Both the position numbers and the translations under genes were made by a program. A DNA stretch of 64,000 nucleotides from an uncultured Lachnospiraceae bacterium (GTDB taxonomy: Bacteria; Bacillota; Clostridia; Lachnospirales; Lachnospiraceae): positions 1 through 64,000 of the forward strand of contig CACZQN010000026.1 of assembly GCA_902783375.1 (NCBI GenBank). Reading direction: 5' to 3'. A model generated the notes under the pieces. That model was given only the letters and a program-made list of their open reading frames with translations, did no database searches and was not told where the DNA came from. This document shows, piece after piece, positions 28,575-39,133 of this stretch (positions within the stretch are counted from its first letter, which is position 1; the number at the start of each line of letters is the position of its first letter).

Positions 28575-29435
28575 ATGAAACTTGAACCGAAAAAAGACTT
28601 ATTCAGAGTCGCCGTGATTACCGCGGCGGCTCTCCTGATGGCTACCAATATCAGGACCTTCGTCCGGGCCGGCGGCCTGTATCCGGGTGGCGTGACAGGA
28701 CTGACGATCCTGATCCAGCGGGCAGCGGAGCGCTATCTGAACCTGGCGATCCCCTATACGCCGGTCAACCTTGCCCTCAATGCCGTCCCGGTCTACATCG
28801 GCTTCCGCTATGTCGGGAAGAAATTTACCCTGTTCTCCCTGCTGATGATCGTCCTGACCAGCGTATTCACCGATCTGATCCCGGGATTCGCGGCGACCGA
28901 CGACGAGGTCCTGGTCGCCATCTTCGGCGGCATCATCAATGGATTTGTCATCAGCCTGTGTCTGCATATGAATGCCAATACCGGCGGGACAGACTTTATC
29001 GCCATCTATCTGTCAGAACGGCGGGGAATCGATTCGTTCAATATCGTGCTGGGATTCAACATCGTGATCCTGACGCTGGCCGGGCTGATGTTCGGTATCG
29101 ATAAGGCACTGTATTCGATCATTTTCCAGTTTGTATCGACACAGACCCTGCATCTGATGTACCAGAAGTACCAGCAGGGTACGTTGCTGGTCGTCACGAC
29201 AAAGCCGCAGGAAGTTGCCGATGCAATCTATGCCAACTGCCATCACGGGGCGACAATCCTCGAGGGAGAAGGCTCCTACGAGCATACCGAAAAGAAAGTG
29301 GTCTATTCCGTGGTTTCCGCGGCGCAGAGCAGACAGGCTGTCAATGTGGTCAAAGAAGTAGATCCACAGGCATTTGTCAACGTGATCCGGACAGAGCAGA
29401 TTGCCGGAAGATTCTATTTTGAAAAGGAAGAATAA
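28575..29435 (+). CDS. YitT family membrane protein
   Basis: 286 residues: five or six membrane segments in the N-terminal DUF161 part (YPGGVTGLTILIQRA, NANTGGTDFIAIYLSER) and a soluble C-terminal DUF2179 domain (GTLLVVTTKPQEVADAIY, GATILEGEGSYEHTEKKVVYSVV). The function of the family is unknown; some members are linked to amino-acid efflux. The start at 28575 has a modest GGAACAACC upstream. Its stop codon overlaps the sbcD start by one base. Confidence 0.93.
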   Translation: MKLEPKKDLFRVAVITAAALLMATNIRTFVRAGGLYPGGVTGLTILIQRAAERYLNLAIPYTPVNLALNAVPVYIGFRYVGKKFTLFSLLMIVLTSVFTDLIPGFAATDDEVLVAIFGGIINGFVISLCLHMNANTGGTDFIAIYLSERRGIDSFNIVLGFNIVILTLAGLMFGIDKALYSIIFQFVSTQTLHLMYQKYQQGTLLVVTTKPQEVADAIYANCHHGATILEGEGSYEHTEKKVVYSVVSAAQSRQAVNVVKEVDPQAFVNVIRTEQIAGRFYFEKEE

Positions 29436-30631
29436 TGAAGATATTTCACCTGTCAGACCTGCATATCGGTCTGAAACTGATGAACCGGGACCTGACGGAG
29501 GACCAGATCCATATCTTCCGCCAGATCGCGGAAGCAGCAAAGATGGAGAAGCCCGACGCGATTGTGATCGCCGGGGATCTTTATGACAGGGCGGTGCCTT
29601 CTGCAGAAGCGGTCGAGTTGTTCGACCGCTTTGTTTTGATGCTGGTGGAGGCTGCGCCGGAGGCAGAGATCATGATGATTTCCGGAAACCATGACAGTGC
29701 GCCGCGGGTAAATGTATTCCGGCAGGTCCTTGACCGGCAGAGAATTCATATGATCGGTCTGCCGCCGATGCTGCCGGGAGACCGGATTGAGAAGGTCACG
29801 CTCAAAGATGATTACGGCCCGGTGCATTTCTACCTGCTGCCGTTTGTGAAGCCTTCCGTGGTCCGCCCGCTGGTGGGATCGGATGCGGATGGGAATCTGC
29901 TGTCCTATGACGAGACCCTGCATCGTCTGATCGGCCTGGAAGAGCTGAATCCGGCGGAGAGAAATGTGCTGGTGAGCCACCAGTTCTATCTGCCGGTGGG
30001 AACCGATGCTGAAGATATCCCCAGAATGGATTCGGAAGTCCGGACGGTCGGGAACATCGATGAGGTGCGGGCAGATGTCCTGGCACCGTTTGACTATGCG
30101 GCGCTCGGCCATATCCATAAGCCGATGACCGTCGGCAGTGACCGCTATCGCTACTGCGGGACGCCGCTTGCGTGCTCGGTCAGTGAGACCGGGCAGCAGA
30201 AGGCAATCCTGGTGGTCGAACTCGGAGAGAAAGCGGACAGGGAAGAGAATGCCGGTGTCGATGACCAGAATACAGGCCTCGCTGCGGTGCAGATCTCGGA
30301 GATTCCGCTGACACCGCTGCGTCCGGTTCGGGTGATCCGCGGGACGCTGACGGAGGTCCTGCGGCAGGGATCGGACGACTATGTCAGCGTGGTGCTGACG
30401 GATGAGAAGGATCTCGATCTCTTCGATATGCAGGACAGAGTGCGCGGCGCATTTCCAAACGTCCTCGAGATCCGGAGAGAGGTCCCGGGGCGGCAGAACA
30501 GTGGAAGAAAGCTGCAGGAGATGGCGGCGCTGACGCCTTTTGAAATCGCAGAACAGTTCCTGGGCGAGATGGATGATGCCGAAAAGGAACTGCTGCAGGA
30601 TGTGATGAATTCCCTGGAGGTGACAGGATGA
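29435..30631 (+). CDS. sbcD: Exonuclease subunit SbcD (Mre11-type)
   Basis: 398 residues. Calcineurin-like phosphoesterase motifs: DLHIG (about 8-12), VIAGDLYDRAVPS (about 47), ISGNHDSAPR (about 88), SHQFYLPVG and ALGHIHKP (about 223). With SbcC it forms the SbcCD nuclease that opens hairpins and trims double-strand ends at replication and repair sites. It overlaps yitT (TAATG) and sbcC (ATGA), so it is translationally coupled on both sides. Confidence 0.97.
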   Translation: MKIFHLSDLHIGLKLMNRDLTEDQIHIFRQIAEAAKMEKPDAIVIAGDLYDRAVPSAEAVELFDRFVLMLVEAAPEAEIMMISGNHDSAPRVNVFRQVLDRQRIHMIGLPPMLPGDRIEKVTLKDDYGPVHFYLLPFVKPSVVRPLVGSDADGNLLSYDETLHRLIGLEELNPAERNVLVSHQFYLPVGTDAEDIPRMDSEVRTVGNIDEVRADVLAPFDYAALGHIHKPMTVGSDRYRYCGTPLACSVSETGQQKAILVVELGEKADREENAGVDDQNTGLAAVQISEIPLTPLRPVRVIRGTLTEVLRQGSDDYVSVVLTDEKDLDLFDMQDRVRGAFPNVLEIRREVPGRQNSGRKLQEMAALTPFEIAEQFLGEMDDAEKELLQDVMNSLEVTG

Positions 30632-33333
30632 AGCCGGTGATGCTGACGATGCAGGCATTTGCATCCTATGGAAAGAAGACAACCATTGATTTCCGGGAAG
30701 CAGACCAGAACATCTTTCTGATCAGCGGGGATACCGGCGCGGGAAAGACGACGATTTTTGACGCGATCGTGTTCAGCCTGTATGGGGAAGCCAGCTCCGG
30801 CAGCAACCGGAAGGACGGGATCGAACTGGTGAGCCAGTATGTCCCGCTCAGCGTGACACCTTTTGTGGAACTCATCTTCGAGGAGCAGGAAGGAACGGAG
30901 CAGGGGCTCTTTACGATTCACAGGGTCCCGCGGCATCAGCGGCCTGCGAAGCGCGGCTCGAGTTCCGTGGAGGAGAAGGAGACGGTCACGCTGACGATGC
31001 CGGATGGAACCGTATTCAATGGGAACCAGAAGGAGACGGACCAGAAGATCGAGGAGATCATCGGACTGACCAAGAGCCAGTTCATGCAGGTGGCCATGAT
31101 TGCGCAGGGGGAGTTCATGGAACTGCTGCGCGCGGATTCCAATAAGAAAAAAGAGATCTTCCGGAAACTGTTCGGCACCGGAATTTATCAGAAAGTCGTG
31201 GATGAACTGAACCGCCGGCAGATGGAAAAGAAGGGGCAGATCGATGCGATCCGGATCGCTGCAAGACAGGAACTGTCACATCTGGTGATCCCGGAAGAGG
31301 AAGAGCAGCTGGCCACTCTGCAGCGGAAGCTTCTCGCCGCAGACAGGCTCAATATCTTTGATATGGAGGAGCTGCTTGCGGAGCTCTCCGCATTCTGTGA
31401 CCGTACACAGAAATCGCTGCAGGATGCAGGAGAACGTGCAGACAAAATCCGGCAGAAACGGGATGCTGCCAGGGATGCATATACCAGGGCACAGACGCTG
31501 CAGCATGCATTTGACGAGAAGGAAGCGGCTGAGAAGGAACTGGCGGAGATCGCAGCCGGCGCAGCTGAGCAGGAGAAAAGACTGCAGCTGGCGGCCGCCA
31601 TTGAGACCGCCTACGAAGTGCAGAGCGTGTACGATCTGTTCCGTCAGGCAAAAGACCAGCTGGAACGGACGGAAAAGAATCTGGCTGATCAGAAAATACA
31701 GCTGCCGGATCTGGTAAAAGCGGCTGAAGCGGCAGCGAAAGAGGAAGCACGGCAGCAGAAAATTGCGGCGGATGTACTGGAACTGTGTGCACAGATTGAT
31801 CCGCTCGCAGCGGAAGTGATCGGTGACGCGAAGGCACTGGATCGGGAAAGGAAGACTGCGGATAAGGCAGCGAAGGAATACCGGGCAGCCCGGGAAGCCT
31901 ATGAGAAGAAGGCGGAAGAATACCGGCTGAAGCGGACCGCCTATCTGGACGCGCAGGCAGGATTCCTTGCAAAAGAACTGCTTCCGGGCATGCCCTGTCC
32001 GGTCTGCGGCTCCACGGAACATCCGAATCCTGCACGACTTCTGGAAGAACATGCAGACCTGACGCGTGAGATGATCGATGAACTGGCGGATAGCGTGTCG
32101 GATCTTGAGAAAAAGCAGCGGGACAAGTCGACAGCTGCCGGCGCGGCAGCGGAAGGACTTCGCGGAAAAGAAGAGAAGGTCCTTGCCGGCAGAGAGACTT
32201 TGAGACAACGGGCAGGAGAACTTCTGGATCTTGCTGGAGAAGCGGAACGCTCCCTCGAAGAGCCGGAAGAGATCCGGGAATATGCAAAAGAGATCCGTGC
32301 CGCAGCAGAGCATGCGAAGACACTGGCGGAGACAAAAAGCCAGACAGCACACTCGAAGAAGGAAAAGGCGGAGACACTGATCGGACAATACGAAAAGGAC
32401 CTTCCGGAACAGAAAGAGGCAGCTGCGATGCGCCGGCAGGCATATGAGGCGATCCTTTCTGAGAAAAAGACAGATGAGCTGATCTGGAAGCGCGCCGTGG
32501 CGGAGCATCTGAAAAAAGAAGCCGGCCAGCTTCGGAAAGAAGCGGAGGCGTGCCAGCAGAAAGAGACGAGGGCAAAGAGCAGACTGCAGACCGCAGCTGC
32601 TTCGATCGGCGATCAGAAAAAACCGGACATCACGGCCCTGTTGGAGCAGAGAGATGCAGTCCAGAAAGAAGCGGACGCAGCAGAACGACAGGTGCAGCTT
32701 CTGCAGAATATGTATCATGCGGACAGCCACGTGCTTGCAGCCCTTCAGCCGAAGATGGAAGAAAGAGCTGCCGTCATCGAAGAGGCAAACCGGATCGAAC
32801 TTCTCTACAGACGCCTTTCCGGCAAGATTTCCGGCTCCAGGATGGACCTCGAGACCTATGCGCAGCGCTATTATCTGGAGCGGATTCTTGTGGCGGCCAA
32901 TGCCCGCTTTCTCGAGATGACGGCGGGGCAGTTTGAACTGCGGATGGTCGGAGAAGAAGAGGCCGGAGAAGGGAAGAACAGAGGTCTGGACCTTCTGGTC
33001 TACTCTGCTGTCACCGGCAAAGAACGGGAAGTCCGGACACTTTCCGGCGGAGAATCCTTTATGGCAGCGCTTGCGCTGGCGCTTGGAATGGCGGACCAGA
33101 TCCAGGCGAACCAGGCTAGTGTCAATCTCGATGTGATGTTTATCGACGAAGGCTTCGGCTCTCTGGACGATCATGCCAGAAGCCAGGCGGTCCGTGTCCT
33201 GCAGCAGATGGCAGGCAGTGACCGGATGGTTGGCATCATCTCCCATGTCAGTGAACTGAAGCAGGAGATCGAAGATCAGCTGATCGTGACACGGGATGAG
33301 GAAGGAAGCCACATCCGGTGGCAGATCAGCTGA
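30628..33333 (+). CDS. sbcC: Exonuclease subunit SbcC (Rad50-type ATPase)
   Basis: 901 residues, an SMC-like ATPase. Walker A GDTGAGKTT near residue 35, then a long Glu/Lys/Ala-rich coiled coil, with a zinc hook CPVCGS near residue 457. The second coil leads to the ABC signature LSGGES near 805 and Walker B MFIDEGFGSLD near 840. The length is somewhat shorter than E. coli SbcC but usual for Clostridia. The 3' end is convergent with the sensor kinase, with only 12 bases between. Confidence 0.97.
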   Translation: MKPVMLTMQAFASYGKKTTIDFREADQNIFLISGDTGAGKTTIFDAIVFSLYGEASSGSNRKDGIELVSQYVPLSVTPFVELIFEEQEGTEQGLFTIHRVPRHQRPAKRGSSSVEEKETVTLTMPDGTVFNGNQKETDQKIEEIIGLTKSQFMQVAMIAQGEFMELLRADSNKKKEIFRKLFGTGIYQKVVDELNRRQMEKKGQIDAIRIAARQELSHLVIPEEEEQLATLQRKLLAADRLNIFDMEELLAELSAFCDRTQKSLQDAGERADKIRQKRDAARDAYTRAQTLQHAFDEKEAAEKELAEIAAGAAEQEKRLQLAAAIETAYEVQSVYDLFRQAKDQLERTEKNLADQKIQLPDLVKAAEAAAKEEARQQKIAADVLELCAQIDPLAAEVIGDAKALDRERKTADKAAKEYRAAREAYEKKAEEYRLKRTAYLDAQAGFLAKELLPGMPCPVCGSTEHPNPARLLEEHADLTREMIDELADSVSDLEKKQRDKSTAAGAAAEGLRGKEEKVLAGRETLRQRAGELLDLAGEAERSLEEPEEIREYAKEIRAAAEHAKTLAETKSQTAHSKKEKAETLIGQYEKDLPEQKEAAAMRRQAYEAILSEKKTDELIWKRAVAEHLKKEAGQLRKEAEACQQKETRAKSRLQTAAASIGDQKKPDITALLEQRDAVQKEADAAERQVQLLQNMYHADSHVLAALQPKMEERAAVIEEANRIELLYRRLSGKISGSRMDLETYAQRYYLERILVAANARFLEMTAGQFELRMVGEEEAGEGKNRGLDLLVYSAVTGKEREVRTLSGGESFMAALALALGMADQIQANQASVNLDVMFIDEGFGSLDDHARSQAVRVLQQMAGSDRMVGIISHVSELKQEIEDQLIVTRDEEGSHIRWQIS

Positions 33334-33345
33334 GGAATATCCGCC

Positions 33346-35178
33346 TCAGGAAATCAGGTCTCCTGAGAACAGGGATGGGTTGTCCGGTTTCTCCGGAATG
33401 AAGAGGCGGACGACCGTATAGTGGTTCTCGCGGGAATCAATCCGGATATGGGCATGGTCACCGAAGGTGATCTTCAGGCGGCGGTAGATGTTCGAAAGTC
33501 CGATGGATTCCCCTCTTGCAGCAGTGCTGGAAACAGATGTGGAGTCAGGATCGTGGGCGGATGGTGTTGTCCTCGTCGGGAATGCCTCCCGGATCGATGC
33601 CGTGTCGGAAGAGGTATCCCGGATCTTCCGCTGGACGATGGCGAGATCTTCCGCAGAGAGACCGACGCCGTTATCGGCAAGTTCCACAACCAGTCTGCCA
33701 TTTTCAAACCAGGTACGAATCTGAATGATGCCGTGCATCCGCCCGATAAAGGCGTGCTGCACGGTATTTTCAACGAGCGGCTGCAGCAGCATGGAGAGCA
33801 TCGGCCAGGAGAGTGTTTCCTCCGGGATATGCTTTTTGACCGTGAATTTCCCCGGGAAACGGACATGCATGACCGACATGTAGGTGTCAAGTGTCTCCAG
33901 TTCATCTGCAAGCGTGACAATCATCGGGGAATAGAGGGAGTAGCGGAACATCCGCGCCATGCCCTGGATCAGCTGCTCGAGCGGCTCCGCCTTATAATGG
34001 CGTGCCATGGCGCGGCCGGATTCGAGCGTATTGAACAGGAAATGCGGGTTGATCTGGTTCCGGAATGCCAGAAGCTCCGCCTGCTGCTGCGCAAGTTCGC
34101 CGCGGTAGTGCTCGGCAATCAGTTCCTGCTCGCGGCGGGAGTAGGCATAGAGATTTTCAAGTGTCTCATTCATGGTGGAAACGATCGGCTGGAGTTCCTT
34201 GATGACCGGCTTCGCAAGAGGAAGATCAGTCTCGGAAACATCGCGGATCTCCTCGGTAATCCTGCTGATATCCTTTTCGATTTTGTAGAACAGAATCAGA
34301 ATCGCCAGGGTGATGGCAATAACCAGCAGCAGGATTGCTGTCAAAGGAATATAAGGGACGAGATATCCGCTGATATGGAACGGTGTCAGATACACGAGCT
34401 GCATCGGCGTGTCAGCCAGGGGCGTGGTGGTTGCCAGATACCAGACCCCCTGATATTCCAGATAAGAATCATGATTCTCAGAAATGACGGAATCGGGGAG
34501 ATCCTTCGTGGCGGCAATCATTCCATCCTCGCCTGCCAGGATGGCAATGCTGTCTGTTCCGGCAGTGGCGGTGTCAAGCAGGGAATCGACATCATAGACG
34601 ATGCCGTAGGCCAGCTCCGCCTTGCGGTTCCGGTATCCGTCGAGAACCGCATAGACCGGGCAGATGTAGACGATATACCGGCGATTTCCTGAGTATATCA
34701 AAGGGGAATAAACTGCCTTTTTGAAGCTGGAGGACCAGGAAAGACCAATCGCATCAAAAGCTTCCTGAAAGATTTCATTGTCTCCGTAGGTGGAAGAAAT
34801 ATAGCGGCCTCGTCTCGAGGCGAAGACCATGCTCTGGGAATTCCGGCTGAAGGTGGTCAGATAACTGGAGAGCGCATCAAACTGGTTCCTTGCAGAGATG
34901 ACTTCTGACGGGGTAAGCGAGAGAAGGTACTGCTGGGTTACATTGGAATAGGCAGCAATTTCAGCCATCTTGCTGGCACTGTCGAAGATATCCTCAATGT
35001 TTCTGACAGCCTGCGCTGCCAGCTGCTTATGGCTGGATTCTTCCGAATCCCGGGCGTTCGGAATGGCAAATACCAGAAAATATACCAGAGCAATACCGGT
35101 CACCACGACGATAGCCAGCATATAGAACTGCAGGATTTTCCGCAGTGAAATTGATCTGGTTCTTTTTTTCTCAGACAT
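33346..35178 (-). CDS. YesM-type sensor histidine kinase
   Basis: 610 residues. Two membrane segments (about 17-37 and 275-297) flank an extracellular Cache-like sensor. HAMP follows, then a His-kinase domain of the LytS/YesM type with phospho-acceptor His in FRNQINPHFLFNTLES (about residue 376), and an ATPase with VELADNGVGLS and GESIGLSNIYRRL. A Ser/Thr-rich insert (about 535-570) sits inside the ATPase before the G2 box, which is unusual. No AraC-type response regulator lies beside it. It is divergent from the sugar ABC genes, so probably senses their substrate. Confidence 0.92.
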   Translation of the reverse strand: MSEKKRTRSISLRKILQFYMLAIVVVTGIALVYFLVFAIPNARDSEESSHKQLAAQAVRNIEDIFDSASKMAEIAAYSNVTQQYLLSLTPSEVISARNQFDALSSYLTTFSRNSQSMVFASRRGRYISSTYGDNEIFQEAFDAIGLSWSSSFKKAVYSPLIYSGNRRYIVYICPVYAVLDGYRNRKAELAYGIVYDVDSLLDTATAGTDSIAILAGEDGMIAATKDLPDSVISENHDSYLEYQGVWYLATTTPLADTPMQLVYLTPFHISGYLVPYIPLTAILLLVIAITLAILILFYKIEKDISRITEEIRDVSETDLPLAKPVIKELQPIVSTMNETLENLYAYSRREQELIAEHYRGELAQQQAELLAFRNQINPHFLFNTLESGRAMARHYKAEPLEQLIQGMARMFRYSLYSPMIVTLADELETLDTYMSVMHVRFPGKFTVKKHIPEETLSWPMLSMLLQPLVENTVQHAFIGRMHGIIQIRTWFENGRLVVELADNGVGLSAEDLAIVQRKIRDTSSDTASIREAFPTRTTPSAHDPDSTSVSSTAARGESIGLSNIYRRLKITFGDHAHIRIDSRENHYTVVRLFIPEKPDNPSLFSGDLIS

Positions 35179-35457
35179 AGACAGCCTCCCGTCCGGTTCC
35201 GGACAGCCCTAAGGATCTCGGCAAATGCAGCATGGTTACAGCATCAACAGAATCAGTATAACATCTCGTTCGTGGATATGCAATTCTTACCATTTTCTGA
35301 CCGCGCTCTGATGAAAAATCCGAAAATCTTCCGACAGAAACCGAAAATCTTCCTATGTCTTTTTCTTAAATAAATGTAAACTATATATGTTGGATGGCAG
35401 CTGCCGGTATTCGCCTGCTGCGGATCCGGCGAAACCAAAGATGAGGAGGAATCATAA

Positions 35458-36432
35458 GTGGCTAAGAATCAAAACAGTGCCAATAAGGCACCCGTCACTG
35501 CGGCCAATGCGAAGGGAATCACAAAGACCCTGATCATGATGAGAAAGCATTGGCAGATCTATGTGTTGCTGATCGCCCCGCTTCTGTGGTATGCACTCTT
35601 TGCATACTATCCGCTGGCAGGTCTCCAGCTCGCATTCAAGGTTTACAAGGCAAAACGTGGTATCTGGGCTTCTCCGTGGGCGGATCCGCTCTGGCAGAAC
35701 TATAAAGCACTCTTCCGGGATGCATTCTTCTGGCGTTCGGTCAGAAGAACCCTGATTATCAACTTCGGAAGACTGTTCATCGTTTTCCCGTTCCCGATTA
35801 TTCTGGCACTGGCCCTGAATGAACTTCGTCTCGGCAAGTCCAAGAAACTGATGCAGACGATCTTCACATTCCCGCATTTCCTTTCCTGGGTCATCGTCGT
35901 TGCCATCATGAGAAACCTTCTTTCCGTTGATGGTCTTGTCAATGTGGTCCTGAAGGCTTCCGGACGTGAAGCGATCAACTTCCTGGGAAGTGAGTCCCTG
36001 TTCCAGCCGATGCTCTACATCACCGATATCTGGAAAGGTGCCGGTTACAGTTCGATCATTTATCTTTCTGCAATCTCCGGCATTGACCAGGATCAGTATG
36101 AAGCGGCGGAAGTGGACGGCGCTTCCAGATGGCAGAGACTGATTCACATCACCCTGCCGAACATCATGGGAACGGTTTCCGTCATGTTCATCCTGGCAAC
36201 CGGTAACCTGATGACCAATGGTTTCGACCAGATCTTCAACCTGTCGAACGCAGCGACCAAGAACGTCGCAGAAGTGCTCGATATGTACATCTACAGAATC
36301 ACGTTCCAGGCATCCGCAGACTTCGGCTTCTCGACCGCCGTATCCCTGTTCCGTTCGATCATCAATATGATCCTGCTGGTTACGGCTGACAGAGTTTCCA
36401 AGAGACTTGGCGGTTCCGGACTCTTTGCATAA
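35458..36432 (+). CDS. Sugar ABC transporter permease, LplB type
   Basis: 324 residues, six membrane segments. It starts with GTG at 35458, 7 bases after GAGGAGGA. The line PLLWYALFAYYPLAGLQLAFKVYKAKRGIWASPWADPLWQNYKALF and the EAA loop EAAEVDGASRWQRLIHITLPNI (near residue 218) define the LplB/YteP-type permease used for complex polysaccharide fragments. First gene of the uptake operon, paired with the next permease. Confidence 0.94.
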   Translation: MAKNQNSANKAPVTAANAKGITKTLIMMRKHWQIYVLLIAPLLWYALFAYYPLAGLQLAFKVYKAKRGIWASPWADPLWQNYKALFRDAFFWRSVRRTLIINFGRLFIVFPFPIILALALNELRLGKSKKLMQTIFTFPHFLSWVIVVAIMRNLLSVDGLVNVVLKASGREAINFLGSESLFQPMLYITDIWKGAGYSSIIYLSAISGIDQDQYEAAEVDGASRWQRLIHITLPNIMGTVSVMFILATGNLMTNGFDQIFNLSNAATKNVAEVLDMYIYRITFQASADFGFSTAVSLFRSIINMILLVTADRVSKRLGGSGLFA

Positions 36433-36450
36433 GAAAGGAGAATGAGAGAA

Positions 36451-37320
36451 ATGAAAAGAAGTAAATTCGGTCTGATGGATCTCATCATCCTGATCTTCCT
36501 GCTGTTGGGACTTTTCGCGATTCTGTTCCCGTTCATCAACATGATTGCAACTTCCATCACTTCCTATAAAGAATACATGCAGTCTACCTGGGTCTTCTGG
36601 CCGAAAGAGCCGACGCTGGAGTCCTACAAGGAACTGTTCAAGGACAATCGTATCTTTATCGGTTATAAGACAACCCTGATCTACCTGTTAGTCGGTCTTC
36701 CGATGAACCTGTTCCTGGGTCTTTCCCTTGCCTACTGCCTGTTCCGTAAGAACTGGCCTGGCAGAAAACTGGTCCTCATGCTCGTGCTGATCACCATGAT
36801 CTTCCACGGCGGTATCGTTCCGCTGTATCTGGTCATGAAGGGCTTCAGACTGACAAACACCATCTGGTCCGTCATCCTGGCACAGGGGATGAATACCTTC
36901 AACATGATCCTGATCTATAACTATTTCAACTCTCTTCCGGAAGCTCTGGTTGAGTCTGCGAACCTGGATGGAGCAAACGAGTGGACGATTCTATTCAAGA
37001 TCGTTCTTCCGCTCTCAAAAGCAATCGTGGCAACCGTTGCACTGTTTGTCGCAGTTCAGCTCTGGAATGAATACTTCATGTCCATGATCTTCCTGCGGTC
37101 CAACGACTGGCAGTCCCTGCAGCAGACACTTCGTGGCATCGTCATCGATGCACAGGCAACGGATACCGCAGGTGCGACAGCTTCCATCGAGACAAGAAAC
37201 TTCTCCGATGGTCTGAAGATGGCAGCCGTCGTCGTGACGATGGTTCCGATCATGGCGGTCTATCCGTTCCTGCAGAAATACTTTACAAAGGGTATTATGA
37301 TCGGTGCCGTAAAGGCCTGA
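36451..37320 (+). CDS. Sugar ABC transporter permease, YtcP/MalG type
   Basis: 289 residues, six membrane segments, with the EAA loop ALVESANLDGANEWTILFKIVLPLSKA near residue 170. Partner of the LplB-type permease. The start at 36451 is chosen because the GGAG at 36437-36440 is 10 bases away; an ATG at 36442 is too close to it. No ATPase gene is in the operon, so a shared MsmX-like ATPase from elsewhere must energise transport. Confidence 0.93.
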   Translation: MKRSKFGLMDLIILIFLLLGLFAILFPFINMIATSITSYKEYMQSTWVFWPKEPTLESYKELFKDNRIFIGYKTTLIYLLVGLPMNLFLGLSLAYCLFRKNWPGRKLVLMLVLITMIFHGGIVPLYLVMKGFRLTNTIWSVILAQGMNTFNMILIYNYFNSLPEALVESANLDGANEWTILFKIVLPLSKAIVATVALFVAVQLWNEYFMSMIFLRSNDWQSLQQTLRGIVIDAQATDTAGATASIETRNFSDGLKMAAVVVTMVPIMAVYPFLQKYFTKGIMIGAVKA

Positions 37321-37381
37321 TCCTGATATCATAGATCACCTGAGAAACTCTCTACTAACAAAAAGCTTGTGGGAGGTTTTT

Positions 37382-39133
37382 ATGAAACGGGAAATGAGAT
37401 GGCTGTCTATGATCCTTGCAGCAGTGATGGTGCTTTCCCTTGCAGCATGTGGCGGCTCTGCAGGAACAACTGACACAAACACAGGTAAGACCAGTACGAC
37501 AACGAGTACCCCGAAAGCCGATGCACCTGCAGCAACGGACGAAAAGAAGGATGATGCCGCAGCATCGACACCGGCAGCAACAGATGACAGTGCTGCGGCT
37601 CCGGCTGCAGACTATGCTACTGCAGAAGAGATTCTCAGCAGAGATTTCTCCACACCATATACCATCGAATATGCCGGCGTTCAGCTGCAGGATGGTAACG
37701 ATAACAACCATGGTAATGCCTACGACGAGTGGTGGTCCTCGACATTTAATGTCGAGTGGGATGCTACCTCGCTGACATTCGAGAACTGGGCACAGAGAAT
37801 GAACACCTGGCTGAATGCAGATGATATCCCGGAGTGGTGCGTCTGGAACTTCAATGCCGGTGATGCAATCAACTATGTTGATCAGGATATTCTTCTGAAA
37901 CTGCCGGATGGCTGGAAAGAGAAGTATCCGAACCTGGCTGCTTCCCAGGATCTGGTTCCTGCAGCAAAGTATTATGAAGAGATGTTCGGCGGAACCTATT
38001 TTATCTTCCGCCCGGTCTATGCAACAAACTTCCCGGCAGATGTTGTTACCAGCCATTATGCTGTTAACCTGAGAAAAGACTGGGCGGAACAGGCTGGATA
38101 TGATCTTTCCAAGAATATCGAATCCAACACCATTACGCTGGATGAGTTCATTGCTTATAACCAGGCCGTCAAGGATGCAGGAATTATCGAGTATCCATTT
38201 GTCGGGACAACTTCTCACTTCATCTCTCTGGCTGGCATGACCTGTGAGCATGATGGCGGAAGCATGACTGCTTATTATAAAGGAGAAGATGGTAAATACC
38301 ATTGGGGTCCGGCAGAAGAGTCCAGTGGCGTGAAGGCACAGCTGACCAAGCTGAAACAGATGTATGATAACGGACTTGTCTATCCGGAATTCTATACGAT
38401 TCTCAACGATGATGACCAGCCGTATTTCCACACTTCTGCGCAGGCAGCTTCGATCTGTGGTAATGGTATGGCAGTTATGATGGACCGCTGCACGACTTAT
38501 ATGCGTGAAAATCTGGGTCTGGATTACTGGGAGGTCGGTCTCGAGCTGGTTCTGACGGATGAAAACGGCGTCCATCACGGCGATCCGAGCGGCAACTACT
38601 GGGGATGCAACATCATCTCTCCGTATATCGACGAAGATAAACTGGAAAGACTGCTGACCATCTGGGATTTTGACTGTACCGAGTATGGTCAGATGTGTGT
38701 CCGTATGGGTGTTCCGGAAGTCGACTGGACCTATGATGATAACGGCGAGCTTGTAAATCTTCTGGAAGGCAAAGAAGGAAGCATCACCCAGAAGTACGAT
38801 GTCGTTCCGATCATCTACGGCAACATGGTTGTCCTTTCCGATGACTTTGGTTTCGTGAACCCGGCCTTTGACCCGAGAGCAAGACAGAGAATCAGCGATC
38901 TGATGATTCTCCGTGCAGGCATCACAACGGCGAAGGATAAGGAGATGGACTGGGATTTCCTGTCCTACTCGTCCCAGGCACTGAACCTTGCATCGATGAA
39001 CTATGCGGATGAGTATGCAAACCTGATCACCAAGTCCGGTGACTTCTCCGCAAACTACGATCAGTGGGTACAGGAGAAGATGGCACTGGTACAGCCGGTT
39101 CTTGACGATCTGAATAGTAAGTTTGCCGACTAA
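37382..39133 (+). CDS. ABC transporter substrate-binding lipoprotein (first)
   Basis: 583 residues. A lipoprotein signal peptide ends in the lipobox LSLAACGG, followed by a Thr/Ala/Lys/Asp-rich linker (about 25-80) and a large type-1 solute-binding domain with AQRMNTWLNADDIPEWCVWNF and WDFDCTEYGQM. The size fits the LipO/YtcQ class that binds long oligosaccharides. The ribosome binding site is GGGAGG. A second, related binding protein follows. Confidence 0.93.
   Translation: MKREMRWLSMILAAVMVLSLAACGGSAGTTDTNTGKTSTTTSTPKADAPAATDEKKDDAAASTPAATDDSAAAPAADYATAEEILSRDFSTPYTIEYAGVQLQDGNDNNHGNAYDEWWSSTFNVEWDATSLTFENWAQRMNTWLNADDIPEWCVWNFNAGDAINYVDQDILLKLPDGWKEKYPNLAASQDLVPAAKYYEEMFGGTYFIFRPVYATNFPADVVTSHYAVNLRKDWAEQAGYDLSKNIESNTITLDEFIAYNQAVKDAGIIEYPFVGTTSHFISLAGMTCEHDGGSMTAYYKGEDGKYHWGPAEESSGVKAQLTKLKQMYDNGLVYPEFYTILNDDDQPYFHTSAQAASICGNGMAVMMDRCTTYMRENLGLDYWEVGLELVLTDENGVHHGDPSGNYWGCNIISPYIDEDKLERLLTIWDFDCTEYGQMCVRMGVPEVDWTYDDNGELVNLLEGKEGSITQKYDVVPIIYGNMVVLSDDFGFVNPAFDPRARQRISDLMILRAGITTAKDKEMDWDFLSYSSQALNLASMNYADEYANLITKSGDFSANYDQWVQEKMALVQPVLDDLNSKFAD

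Noticed and set aside
31276-33312. A 678-codon open frame antisense to sbcC
   Set aside because: Cys/Phe/Leu-rich low-quality translation; the plus strand encodes a complete SbcC with all motifs.
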